Assembly: GCA_050250755.1 (NCBI GenBank) | Contig: JBFWOB010000026.1 | Span: forward strand, 21,797-85,796 | From: Ga0077555 sp050250755 | GTDB lineage: Bacteria; Pseudomonadota; Alphaproteobacteria; Rhizobiales; Hyphomicrobiaceae | Direction: 5' to 3' | DNA: 64,000 nucleotides | Shown: positions 24,322 through 33,143 of the stretch, one piece after another | How the letters are laid out: the number at the start of each line of letters is the position of its first letter | How positions within the stretch are numbered: position 1 is the stretch's first letter | Made by a program: the position numbers and the translations under genes | Notes under the pieces: generated by a model | Told to the model about the DNA's origin: nothing | Databases searched by the model: none | Seen by the model: the letters and a program-made list of their open reading frames with translations, nothing else

Positions 24322-25745
24322 CTCGGGACCCCTCGCTTGCTTTCCGCCCAGAGCTGCTGAAACGTCCGGCCTTGCGGCGCTGCGAGATCGCGATGACGTG
24401 TCCAGCCGCCCGTCAACGGCAGACTCCGGAAAGAGCCGCGTGACCGGCCGAGCGCTCCCGCGGCAGCAATACCAAGCCTAGCCATCCGATGATAGAGACG
24501 CGGCCGCTGCGCGAAGAACGACCAGATACCAAGCGCAAACCGAGCGACCTTGCCGCCGCCGCCGCTCGCGAACTCGCGCGTTCGCCACTCACGCATGAGG
24601 CCCGGCAACGGGATTTTCATGGGGCAAACACTTTCGCAGCGCCCGCAGAAGGTCGATGCGTTTGGCAGATCGCTCGCCTCGCCGAGCCCGATCAGGGCGG
24701 GATTCAGCACCGCGCCGATAGGCCCTGGATAGACCCAGCCATAGGCATGACCGCCGACGGCACCGTAGACAGGGCAGTGATTCATGCACGCACCACAGCG
24801 GATGCAGCGAAGCACTTCCTGGAATGGCGAGCCGAGCAAAGCCGAGCGGCCGTTGTCGAGAACCACGACGTGGTATTCCTCGGGACCGTCCGGGTCCTCG
24901 GCGCGACGCGGCCCCGTCGAGAACGTCGTGTAGACAGAGAACTCTTGCCCGGTTGCCGAGCGCGCCAGCAGACGCAGCAGCGTGGACACATCCTCGAGCG
25001 TCGGCACCACCTTATCGATCGACGTGATGACGATGTGCACACGCGCCAGCGATTGCGTGAGATCGCCGTTGCCTTCGTTCGTCACGATGATCGAAGAGCC
25101 CGTCTCGGCGATGAGAAAATTGGCGCCCGTGATACCAACGTCAGCCTTGATGAACTTCTCGCGCAAAATCTCTCGCGCCTCGCTGACGATTTTGACTGGT
25201 TCGTCCAGTGGGCGGTCCTTCGGCAGATGCGTATGATGGCGACGAAAATCTGCTTCGATCTGCGCTTCGGTCAGATGGATTGCAGGCGCAATGATGTGGC
25301 TCGGCGTCTCGTGACGGATCTGGACGAGGTACTCACCGAGGTCCGTCTCGACGACCTCGAGGCCAGCCCTTTCCAGATGCGCATTGAGCCCGATTTCCTC
25401 CGACACCATGGACTTGCCTTTGGTGACGAGGCGGGCATTAGCAGCGCGACAGATCCCGCCGATGATGTCACGAGCATCAGCGGCCGTCGGCGCCCAATGT
25501 ACTTTGGCGCCTGCTGCTGTTGCTTTGGTTTCCCATGCCTCGAGATAGAGGTCGAGATTCGCTATTGTGTGGTTCTTGATGTCCCGGCCGACATCACGCA
25601 GGGCTTCGAACTCGGGAAGTCGAGCTTTGGCCGCCGCCCGCTGCGCCACGAGCCCGGTCGGCAATCCCGCTAGAGCCCGTTGAAGCTGCGTGTCGTTGAG
25701 CGCGCTTTTGACGTTCGATTTGAAAGCGCGAGCCGTGACGTCCAT
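24318..25745 (-). CDS. lutB: Lactate utilization iron-sulfur protein LutB
   Basis: A 475-residue LutB/LldF (YkgF) protein. The N-terminal half is a DUF162-type domain (TKGKSMVSEEIGLN, ITGANFLIAETGSSIIVTNEGNGDLT). The C-terminal half has ferredoxin-type cysteines: CIRCGACMNHCPVYG (Cys314, 317, 320, 324) and CGRCESVCPMKIP (Cys367, 370, 374), giving two [4Fe-4S] sites. With LutA and LutC it oxidises L-lactate to pyruvate. The gene order lutB-lutC is retained with a 4-base overlap, but the 90 bases upstream and the next gene contain no lutA. Confidence 0.92.
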   Translation of the reverse strand: MDVTARAFKSNVKSALNDTQLQRALAGLPTGLVAQRAAAKARLPEFEALRDVGRDIKNHTIANLDLYLEAWETKATAAGAKVHWAPTAADARDIIGGICRAANARLVTKGKSMVSEEIGLNAHLERAGLEVVETDLGEYLVQIRHETPSHIIAPAIHLTEAQIEADFRRHHTHLPKDRPLDEPVKIVSEAREILREKFIKADVGITGANFLIAETGSSIIVTNEGNGDLTQSLARVHIVITSIDKVVPTLEDVSTLLRLLARSATGQEFSVYTTFSTGPRRAEDPDGPEEYHVVVLDNGRSALLGSPFQEVLRCIRCGACMNHCPVYGAVGGHAYGWVYPGPIGAVLNPALIGLGEASDLPNASTFCGRCESVCPMKIPLPGLMREWRTREFASGGGGKVARFALGIWSFFAQRPRLYHRMARLGIAAAGALGRSRGSFRSLPLTGGWTRHRDLAAPQGRTFQQLWAESKRGVPR

Positions 25746-25835
25746 CTGCCAGCCGTCCTTATCCTCTTCGCCCTATGTTTAAGGCGAACGGCACGCGGAG
25801 GCGAGAACAGATGAGCCAAATTTCCCGTTAGACAC

Positions 25836-27026
25836 CTACTGCCCGAAGTTTGGCGCAAATGCCGATTGGCGAAGGAGTTGCACAGGCCTCACGAGAACAG
25901 GGCCATGAGACTGCCTCGGGCGCTCGTCGGGCCGACGTGCGAGTTGGATTGGGCCAACCAATTGCGGCACGTCGTCCGCGGAGGCCGTTTCTCGACGGCC
26001 ATCTGTCTGTTCCAGCACGGATCGCGGCGGTACGAAAGCCCGCTCGGCAACCGCCAACTGCCGCGACCGTCCCGGCCGGGCGATAAGATTGGCCAATCCA
26101 CCCTGCACTGACGCGATACGAGAGGGTTGCGCTGCAAAGAATGGCAAAGCGACGGTCCCGCGCCCGCGTCCTGTGCGGAGGAACTCGAGCCGACGCTCGT
26201 AGCTCTCGAGCATCGGCAAGCCCTCGCGACCTCGATGATTGACCACGCGAAGCTGCGGCGCTGCTCGCTTAACGATGGACGCCAGTACGATGCCGCCACG
26301 TTCCTGTAGCGACTCGAGTGCATCCGTCATGTTCTTCGCAACCTCGACGCCCGGGCCGGCGCTGCCGTAGTTGGTCGCATGTACGCTCACGACATTGTAG
26401 GGCGCCACCTGCACAATCACCACGTAGCGATGCCCGCGCGCATCCAACCCTACCTTGCTCAGGTAGAACGGCACGAATACGCGACCGTTGTGCGAGGAGA
26501 TCGTGTCGTAGGTGTCGGTGTTGTGCGAGCTGTTGTGGAACTCGTGAAAAACGAAATAGCGCATGCTTCGATAGCTGCGCAGGCCATCTTGCCGGCCTCT
26601 CCGCATTGGGCGTGGACTGTGCGCAACGAGGACGTACTCAGTGGGCGAAACCCAGATCCGTCCGGAAGGAATCCAACCGTCGCGCGTCATTCTTGGCAGC
26701 TCCAACTCGCAATCGAGCAGCACGCACTCGCGAAATGCGGACGCATTGGGAGCCCTGAAGTCGGTGGCTGCCAGCGTTGCCATCGCGGCATTGTAGGCGG
26801 ATTGGCCACGCTCGGTGCGATAGAGAGGCCAGCCGCCGATGATCGACTGGTCGCCTTCGCTTCTCGGCCGGTCCGCGGCGCGCTCACGGGAGACGTCCAT
26901 GTTGCGATCGAGAATTCTCGCGCCGTCCTGAGCCACGGCGGTCGTCGGCACCACGAACGGGTTGACCATCAGTGTCATCATCGCAATCGCGATGATTTCG
27001 CCAGTTATACGCAATACGCCACGCAC
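25836..27026 (-). CDS. Exported protein of unknown function with HEFHNSSHN motif
   Basis: A 396-residue protein starting at GTG 27026. A signal peptide covers residues 1-32 (cleavage AVA/QD). The central domain has RSMRYFVFHEFHNSSHNTDTYDTISSHN (motif at 161-169), a histidine- and asparagine-rich block followed by VFVPFYLSKVGLDARGHRYVVIVQVAPYN. This could be a metal site, since several His, Glu and Asp residues cluster, but it is not the HExxH zincin motif. Two cysteines (Cys101, Cys106) lie before it. The last 100 residues are Arg/Pro-rich and probably disordered. I do not recognise the family. It precedes lutB on the same strand with a 90-base gap. Confidence 0.7.
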   Translation of the reverse strand: MRGVLRITGEIIAIAMMTLMVNPFVVPTTAVAQDGARILDRNMDVSRERAADRPRSEGDQSIIGGWPLYRTERGQSAYNAAMATLAATDFRAPNASAFRECVLLDCELELPRMTRDGWIPSGRIWVSPTEYVLVAHSPRPMRRGRQDGLRSYRSMRYFVFHEFHNSSHNTDTYDTISSHNGRVFVPFYLSKVGLDARGHRYVVIVQVAPYNVVSVHATNYGSAGPGVEVAKNMTDALESLQERGGIVLASIVKRAAPQLRVVNHRGREGLPMLESYERRLEFLRTGRGRGTVALPFFAAQPSRIASVQGGLANLIARPGRSRQLAVAERAFVPPRSVLEQTDGRRETASADDVPQLVGPIQLARRPDERPRQSHGPVLVRPVQLLRQSAFAPNFGQ

Positions 27027-27486
27027 GCTCCGACCACTCCCCGCTGTCCGATCCCTTTCCTGCCGCGCGAAGGCGGCCGAACAAGGCCCCAGAGGTGGCG
27101 AAAGTTAGCCGACAGCCTGTTTAAGGATACTGAAAGGGAAGGGTTAATGGTGCGTAGCGCTCTGTTTCCGATAGAGAATCCAGGCGGCCTGTGTTGCCGG
27201 AAGCATCCGAAGAATTCATCCAAAAGCCGATAAAACCGCATGCTTTCGCGGTCGACGACCCGCAATCCGTGCGCGGCAAGAAACGGCGCCGCCCAATTTC
27301 CTCCAAGGTTAAATAAAATACTACGGCTGGCGAACGCTAGGCCCGTCCATAAGCGCTATCACGACGGACACGCCCCTTCACTCTCCGAGCCGGCGCCACT
27401 TGCGCGATCGCCCAGGGCTTGGGATACCCCGCCACAGAATGACCGCGCAGATGAAAAGCGCGCCGATGCCCAAGGGAACCACCCCC
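27027..27486. other. Intergenic region between divergent genes
   Basis: About 460 bases separating the minus-strand exported protein from pgk. Short open frames here show no family features. An AT-rich patch near 27300-27325 stands out from the GC-rich surroundings and could be part of the pgk promoter. AAGGGA before 27487 is the pgk ribosome-binding site. No terminator or structured RNA was recognised. Confidence 0.45.
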
Positions 27487-28695
27487 ATGAACCTCGATGC
27501 CATTCGGACCATCTCGTCCGCCGATGTGGCAGGAAAGCGCGTCCTTGTTCGCGCCGACCTGAACGTGCCCGCCAAGGACGGCCGCGTAACTGACACGACG
27601 CGCCTCGAGCGTCTCGTTCCTGGCATCAAGGACCTGATGGCGCGCAAGGCGAGGGTCATCATCCTCTCGCACTTCGGTCGCCCGAAAAAAGGCCCTGACA
27701 AGGAGAACTCGCTTGCGCCGGTCGCGGCAGAGCTTTCACGGCTGTTGGGTGTTGCGGTGCCGCTTGGTACCGACTGCATCGGCTCTGAGGCCCAGGCGGC
27801 AGTCGATGCCCTTCAGCCGGGCGCTGTGCTGGTGCTCGAGAACACCCGCTTTCATAAGGGCGAGGAAAAGAACGACCCCACCTTCACTGCGGAGCTGGCC
27901 AAGCTCGGCGATATCTTCGTCAATGACGCCTTCTCGGCCGCTCACCGCGCGCACGCTTCGACGGCCGGGCTCGCCGATCATCTGCCAGCCTATGCGGGTC
28001 CGCTAATGATGGAGGAGATCAACGCGCTGAGGTCTGCGCTCGAAAAGCCGGAGCGACCCACCGCCGCGGTGGTCGGCGGCGCCAAGGTATCGACCAAGAT
28101 TCCGGTACTGATGAACCTGCTCCCAAAAGTCGACAAGCTGATCATCGGCGGCGGCATGGCCAACACATTCTTACTGGCGAAAGGGATCTCTGTCGGCAAA
28201 TCACTCGCGGAGCCGGATCTTGCCGCTAAAGCGCGCGAGATCATGGACGCCGCATCCGGTCGCGGCTGCGAGATCGTCCTTCCGACGGACGCAGTCGTCT
28301 CACCTGAGTTCAAGGCTGGCGCACCCGCAACAACGGTACCTCTCGACAAAGTACCGGCCGACCAGATGATCCTGGATGTCGGCCCGGTATCGGTAAAACG
28401 CCTCATCGATGTTCTCTCCGGCTGTAAAACATTGCTGTGGAACGGCCCCCTCGGCGCCTTCGAGATCGAGCCGTTCGGTGCCGGCACCTTCGCGCTCGCC
28501 AAGGAGGCGGCGAAGCTGACGAAGGCCGGTAAGCTGGTCTCGGTAGCGGGGGGCGGCGACACCGTTGCAGCACTCAATGCCGCGGGCGTAACGGACGACT
28601 TCACATATGTCTCGTCAGCAGGAGGAGCGTTCCTCGAATGGCTTGAAGGGCGCGAGCTCCCCGGGGTCACCGCACTCGCCCAAACGAAAGCCTGA
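27487..28695 (+). CDS. pgk: Phosphoglycerate kinase
   Basis: PGK transfers phosphate between 1,3-bisphosphoglycerate and ADP in glycolysis and gluconeogenesis. The 402-residue length is standard. Visible blocks are VLVRADLNVPAKDG, ILSHFGRPKKG, LENTRFHKGEEKND, FVNDAFSAAHRAHAST, GGAKVSTKI, the hinge and nucleotide-binding IIGGGMANTFL, NGPLGAFE and VAGGGDTVAA. ATG 27487 is preceded by AAGGGA. Unlike many alphaproteobacteria, gap and fba are not adjacent; the next genes are gph, ccdA and thiD on the same strand. Confidence 0.96.
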   Translation: MNLDAIRTISSADVAGKRVLVRADLNVPAKDGRVTDTTRLERLVPGIKDLMARKARVIILSHFGRPKKGPDKENSLAPVAAELSRLLGVAVPLGTDCIGSEAQAAVDALQPGAVLVLENTRFHKGEEKNDPTFTAELAKLGDIFVNDAFSAAHRAHASTAGLADHLPAYAGPLMMEEINALRSALEKPERPTAAVVGGAKVSTKIPVLMNLLPKVDKLIIGGGMANTFLLAKGISVGKSLAEPDLAAKAREIMDAASGRGCEIVLPTDAVVSPEFKAGAPATTVPLDKVPADQMILDVGPVSVKRLIDVLSGCKTLLWNGPLGAFEIEPFGAGTFALAKEAAKLTKAGKLVSVAGGGDTVAALNAAGVTDDFTYVSSAGGAFLEWLEGRELPGVTALAQTKA

Positions 28696-28696
28696 C

Positions 28697-29404
28697 ATGA
28701 CGACATCAACCGGTACCACCGCTTGGCCGCGTGCGATCGTCTTCGATCTCGACGGCACCCTGGTCGATAGCGCACCCGACATCCAACTTGCCATCAACGC
28801 AGCATTCAAGCCATTCGGTCTGCCACCGTTCGACCTGCCAGCCGTCACAACCATGATCGGAGGCGGCGCGCGCCCAGCCATCAGCCGGGCAGCAGCATTA
28901 GCCGGCCTCTCGCTCTCCGAGTCCGAGACAGATGATGCGCTCGCCCGCTTCTACCCGGTTTATGCCGAAGCGTCGTCGGCGGGCCGTGGTCTCTATCCGG
29001 GCGCCAAGGAGCTTCTGTCCGGCCTTGCGAGCCAGAGCATTCCGCTTGGCCTGTGCACCAACAAAGCCGAGCCAATCGCCGAAATCGCACTTGATGCGCT
29101 TGGAATCCGCCACTTCTTCGGGTCCGTCGTCGGTGCTCGCGACGATCTTCCGAAAAAGCCGGATCCAGCCGCGCTTCGTGCAGCATTCACGCCCCTCGTC
29201 GCCGACGTCGTAGCGGCAGATGTGCTGATGATTGGCGATACGACGGCCGACATTGGCGCGGCACGCGCTGCAGGCTGCCGCTCCATTGCCATCACCCATG
29301 GCTATTCGCGCGTGCCGGTCATCGAGCTCGGTGCCGACGCAATCGTCGACAATCTGGCCGAGATCCCCGCTGCACTTGCCAGGCTTGCGCGCGCGAACTC
29401 GTGA
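28697..29404 (+). CDS. gph: HAD hydrolase, phosphoglycolate phosphatase-like
   Basis: A 235-residue haloacid dehalogenase-superfamily phosphatase. Motif I is VFDLDGTLVDSAPDIQLA, motif II is LGLCTNKAEP, motif III is the lysine in KKPDPAAL, and motif IV is MIGDTTADIGAARAAG. The cap domain position and the DSAPD sequence fit phosphoglycolate phosphatase, which removes 2-phosphoglycolate formed by DNA repair or RuBisCO oxygenation. It starts one base after the pgk stop, so the genes share an operon. Substrate identity is inferred from family. Confidence 0.87.
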   Translation: MTTSTGTTAWPRAIVFDLDGTLVDSAPDIQLAINAAFKPFGLPPFDLPAVTTMIGGGARPAISRAAALAGLSLSESETDDALARFYPVYAEASSAGRGLYPGAKELLSGLASQSIPLGLCTNKAEPIAEIALDALGIRHFFGSVVGARDDLPKKPDPAALRAAFTPLVADVVAADVLMIGDTTADIGAARAAGCRSIAITHGYSRVPVIELGADAIVDNLAEIPAALARLARANS

Positions 29405-29494
29405 CCGGGCTTGATTTGCGGCGGAGCACGAACGTGCTTACGTGAATACCTTTGAACGCTCCACGCAACACGCACCCGACCAGAGAGCTTGATT

Positions 29495-30466
29495 GTGCCC
29501 GAACTTTCACTTTACCTCGGCGTTGCACTCGCCGGGCTCGTCAGCTTTCTGTCGCCGTGCGTCCTGCCACTCGTGCCACCCTATCTCGGCTATCTCGGCG
29601 GCATGACACTCGAGCAAATGACGGACGAGAAGGGGCTCGACAACGCCGCATGGCGCCGCGTGGTGATAGCCGCCGTGTGCTTCGTACTCGGCTTCTCGAC
29701 CGTATTCATCGGTCTCGGCGCTGGGGCCTCGGCGTTCGGGCAGATCATCCAAACCTACAAAGCCGAGCTCGCCATTGCCGCGGGCCTCGTCATTGCGCTG
29801 TTCGGACTGCACTTCCTCGGCATCCTGCGCATTCCCCTGCTCTATCGCGAAGCGCGCTATCACACCGACATGCAGGGTGCGAGCTACCTCGGCTCCTATC
29901 TTATCGGATTGGCATTTGCGTTCGGTTGGACGCCCTGCGTTGGCCCCATTCTCGCGACCGTTCTGACGGTCGCCGCCAACGAGGCGAGCCTCGCCTCTGG
30001 AGTCAAATTGCTCGCAGCATATTCCCTCGGCCTCGGCGTGCCATTCGTGCTTGCGGCAATCGCGATCGGGCCCTTCATGGGCTTCATGAAGCGCTTCCGC
30101 CGCCACATGGGCCGCGTCGAGCAATTCATGGGCGCTGTGCTGCTGATCACTGGCCTTCTCTTTGCCGGCGAGGCCCTTGGATGGGTTCGAGACGCTGTCT
30201 TCGCCGTTATTCCAGCTCTAGCGCCAGTGAGCGGATGGCTTGGCCTACCATTGGTCGTCGTGGGGCTCTTTCTGCTGCTCCGCCAAATCAGGCTACAGCG
30301 CTTCAGTGGGCTGGCTGCCGTCATCGTCGGCATGATCCTGATGGGCGGCTCGATCAACGTCCTCGGCCAATGGCTCATCGAGAACGTCCCTGTCCTTGGT
30401 GAGATCGAGGAGTTGGCAACCTCGAAAAAACTTCAAACCGAGATCCTGAAGCAGGGCACACCCTAG
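29495..30466 (+). CDS. ccdA: Cytochrome c biogenesis protein CcdA
   Basis: A 323-residue membrane protein that carries reducing equivalents from cytoplasmic thioredoxin to periplasmic thiol proteins for cytochrome c maturation. The two redox cysteines are in SFLSPCVLPLVPPYLGYLGG and FGWTPCVGPILATVL, each on a membrane helix, and there are about seven spans overall. GTG 29495 is chosen because GAGAG lies at suitable distance; a TTG at 29489 would sit almost on top of it. The protein is longer than the roughly 240-residue bacterial CcdA because of added C-terminal spans and a charged tail. Confidence 0.9.
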   Translation: MPELSLYLGVALAGLVSFLSPCVLPLVPPYLGYLGGMTLEQMTDEKGLDNAAWRRVVIAAVCFVLGFSTVFIGLGAGASAFGQIIQTYKAELAIAAGLVIALFGLHFLGILRIPLLYREARYHTDMQGASYLGSYLIGLAFAFGWTPCVGPILATVLTVAANEASLASGVKLLAAYSLGLGVPFVLAAIAIGPFMGFMKRFRRHMGRVEQFMGAVLLITGLLFAGEALGWVRDAVFAVIPALAPVSGWLGLPLVVVGLFLLLRQIRLQRFSGLAAVIVGMILMGGSINVLGQWLIENVPVLGEIEELATSKKLQTEILKQGTP

Positions 30467-30547
30467 CTCCTGATGCGCGTGGACTGGCGCTCTGGAACGA
30501 ACGGGGTAACGTGCACCAACACACAAAACTCTGCTCGGGAGACTGTC

Positions 30548-31372
30548 ATGGCGCGCCCTATCGCCCTCACCATCGCTGGCTCGGACAGCTCCGGAGGCGC
30601 CGGCATCCAAGCCGATCTCAAAACCTTCTCCGCTCTCGGCGTCTATGGTGCCTCGGTTCTGACGGCGCTGACTGCGCAGAACACCACAGGCGTGCAAGGC
30701 GTCCATCCGGTGCCGCCTTCCTTCGTCACCGCGCAAATCGATTCCGTCCTGGACGATCTCAACGTCGCTGCGGTGAAGACGGGCATGCTCGCCGACGCGC
30801 CGATCATCGAAGCCGTGACGGAGCGCCTGAACTCGGCGCGTGGACGCAAGATCCCACTCGTCGTCGATCCTGTAATGGTGGCCACCAGCGGTGATGTCCT
30901 ACTGGCACCCGCGGCAATTGAGACAGTTCGCACACGCCTCATCCCCCGCGCCACACTGATCACGCCCAACATTCCTGAAGCCGCGCAACTTCTCGGCGTT
31001 CCTCCCGCGACCAATGAGACCGAGGTTCGTCACCAACTCGCGCAACTCTCACGTCTTGGAGCCGAGGCCGTGCTGCTCAAGGGTGGTCACGGTGAGGGTC
31101 GAGAGGCCGTCGACTTCCTCGCGATCGGAGAGCGCATTATTCGTATTGCCGCTCCCCGCATCGACACCCCTCATACGCACGGAACGGGATGCACGCTCTC
31201 CGCGGCAATTGCGGCTTATCTCGCTATCGGCGATGACCTCGAAACGGCCGTGCGCCGGGCAAAGCGCTACGTACACGAGGCCATCGCGGCCGGACGCGAC
31301 CTCGGTGTCGGCCATGGTCACGGGCCGGTCGATCATCTCTATGCGATTGCCGCCACGTCGCCGTCCTCGTGA
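30548..31372 (+). CDS. thiD: Hydroxymethylpyrimidine/phosphomethylpyrimidine kinase
   Basis: ThiD phosphorylates HMP and HMP-phosphate in thiamine biosynthesis and salvage. The 274-residue protein has the ribokinase-fold markers IAGSDSSGGAGIQADLKTF, GVYGASVLTALTAQNT, AVKTGMLAD, VVDPVMVATSG, TPNIPEA and the C-terminal anion hole and catalytic base DTPHTHGTGCTLSAAIAAYLA. ATG 30548 is preceded by CGGGAGAC. No TPP riboswitch could be recognised in the 80 bases upstream. Confidence 0.94.
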   Translation: MARPIALTIAGSDSSGGAGIQADLKTFSALGVYGASVLTALTAQNTTGVQGVHPVPPSFVTAQIDSVLDDLNVAAVKTGMLADAPIIEAVTERLNSARGRKIPLVVDPVMVATSGDVLLAPAAIETVRTRLIPRATLITPNIPEAAQLLGVPPATNETEVRHQLAQLSRLGAEAVLLKGGHGEGREAVDFLAIGERIIRIAAPRIDTPHTHGTGCTLSAAIAAYLAIGDDLETAVRRAKRYVHEAIAAGRDLGVGHGHGPVDHLYAIAATSPSS

Positions 31373-31531
31373 GATGCGAGCTCGCCGCAACTCACGTTGC
31401 ATAAGCGCCACTCGCCGGGAGATTTGACGCCACACCCTTCAACTCGGGGGCGGGTCTGGTATTTTGCCGGCTCGGACTTGGGGGGAGGATTGTCCTGTCG
31501 TGCGGTCTTCGTGCGCGGGTGATCCTGAGAG

Positions 31532-31570
31532 AGCCGGCGCGATCGATATCGTGCCGGCTTTCTCTCTTTT
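31532..31570 (+). terminator. Intrinsic terminator downstream of thiD
   Basis: A 12-bp stem (31532-31543 with 31548-31559, one G-T pair), a 4-base loop and a pyrimidine tract TTCTCTCTTTT on the plus strand. It stands 160 bases after thiD, so either the thiD mRNA has a long 3' end or a small RNA ends here. Confidence 0.65.
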
Positions 31571-31601
31571 GGCTCTTCCATTGCGGCTTTGACAGTCGCC
31601 C

Positions 31602-32897
31602 TCAGGCTGCCGCGGGTGCCATCGCATAAGTCTGTTCCCGGCGTCGACGGCCTCGCCAAATCAGGAACAACACGATCGTTACGTTCAGCGCATTCCATGC
31701 GATGCCATTCAGGAACGCGAGTTGATAGCTGCCCGTAAGATCGAAGATCTTGCCCGACAGCCACCCGCCGAATGCCATGCCGACCAGCGTCGCCGTCAGC
31801 ACCATGCCGACCCGCGTGCCAGCCTCTTCGGGCGGAAAGTATTGCCGCACGATCAACGCATAGCTCGGCACGATGCCGCCTTGGAACAAACCGAACAGCC
31901 CCGAGACGATGTAGAGCGACATGAGCCCGTCAAAGGGCAGATAAAGCAGCAGCGCCAGACCCTGCAGGATCGATCCCAGAAGCAGCGTATTGATGCCGCC
32001 GATACGGTCGGCGATGAAGCCCGACAAAAGCCGGCTGATGATGCCGAGGCCAAGCATCAGCGACAGCATCTCGGCGCCTCGCGCGAGCCCGTAGCCGAGA
32101 TCGTTGCAATAGGCGACGATGTGCACCTGCGGCATTGACATCGCGACACAACAGGATACGCCGGCAACGATCAGCAGCGTTTGCAGAACCGCCGGCGAGA
32201 CGGGTGGTGCCAATGGCGTCGCAGCAGATGCCGGTGTGCTCGCTGAAGCAGCGTTCGTATTGATGGAAACCGCGGGCTTCATCGGCGCGCGGCGGCGGAA
32301 CGCCAGCGAAAGCGGCAGCATGCCGACGATGCAGATCAGGCCGAGCCAAATGTGCGTTTGCCGCCACCCATACGTCGACACCATGTACTGAACCACAGGC
32401 GGCCAGAACGTACCCGCGAGATAATTGCCACTGGCACAGACGGCGACCGCGATGCCTCTCCGCTTCTCGAACCAGTGCGAAATATCAGCAATCATCGGGC
32501 CAAAGCTCACCGATGAGCCGAGCAAGCCGATCAGGACGCCCTGGACGATCGCGAATTGCCATATGTTTGCCGCGTAGGCAGCCGCAATGAACCCCAGTCC
32601 CAGCGTAATACCTGCGCCAATGAGCGGCCGGAAGATACCCAGGCGATCAGCGAGGCGTCCCATCAGGATGCCGCCAAAGCCGAATCCCAGCATGTTCAGC
32701 GTATAGGCGAAGGACGCGTCGGCGCGCGAGATGTGAAAGTCGGCCTGCACCGCAGGCAGCACCACGACAACCGACCACATGCCGACGCCGCCGATAGTGC
32801 ATGCCGCCAGTGCCGCAAAGAGGCGAAGCCAAGCGGCCCGACCATCGATGTCGGAGCGCGGCGATTCAATCTGCGGCAACTGCGATCCGTCCGCCAC
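31602..32897 (-). CDS. MFS transporter, oxalate/formate antiporter-like
   Basis: A 431-residue major facilitator with twelve predicted membrane spans split by a cytoplasmic Ala/Pro/Ser-rich loop (around residues 210-235). The N-half has GFGGILMGRLADRLG, a variant of the MFS loop 2-3 signature, and SSVSFGPMIADISHWFEKRRGIAVAVCASGNYLAGTFWPP, typical of OxlT and monocarboxylate-porter relatives. GTG 32897 is chosen because AGGAG lies seven bases upstream; the frame continues to 32936 without a better start. The substrate is probably a small organic anion, by family. Confidence 0.85.
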   Translation of the reverse strand: MADGSQLPQIESPRSDIDGRAAWLRLFAALAACTIGGVGMWSVVVVLPAVQADFHISRADASFAYTLNMLGFGFGGILMGRLADRLGIFRPLIGAGITLGLGFIAAAYAANIWQFAIVQGVLIGLLGSSVSFGPMIADISHWFEKRRGIAVAVCASGNYLAGTFWPPVVQYMVSTYGWRQTHIWLGLICIVGMLPLSLAFRRRAPMKPAVSINTNAASASTPASAATPLAPPVSPAVLQTLLIVAGVSCCVAMSMPQVHIVAYCNDLGYGLARGAEMLSLMLGLGIISRLLSGFIADRIGGINTLLLGSILQGLALLLYLPFDGLMSLYIVSGLFGLFQGGIVPSYALIVRQYFPPEEAGTRVGMVLTATLVGMAFGGWLSGKIFDLTGSYQLAFLNGIAWNALNVTIVLFLIWRGRRRREQTYAMAPAAA

Positions 32898-33143
32898 CGT
32901 ATGCTCCTGTCCGAGAGATGCTGATCGTCTACCCACGCAGCCGGTAGGCTCGGCACCTCAGACGCCACGAGGTCAGGCCAGTGCGGACGAGCACCGGAGG
33001 GTGCGCGCAGGATTATTTTTCGACTATTGCCGAATTTCCGGGCACGCGGTTGCTTATTCAGCCAGCTCGGCAGCAGCCGTCAAGTCGCCGCGGCAGGTGG
33101 ATCACAGATTTGCTCTCGATGGCAACGCCGATCCTGGTCACAA

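Noticed and set aside
24489..25673. 394-codon plus-strand frame inside lutB
   Set aside because: Antisense to a gene with two intact Fe-S motifs; its own sequence is Arg/Asp-rich without domain features.
30467..30547. TPP riboswitch upstream of thiD
   Set aside because: The conserved CUGAGA and pairing elements of the TPP aptamer were not found in this short gap.
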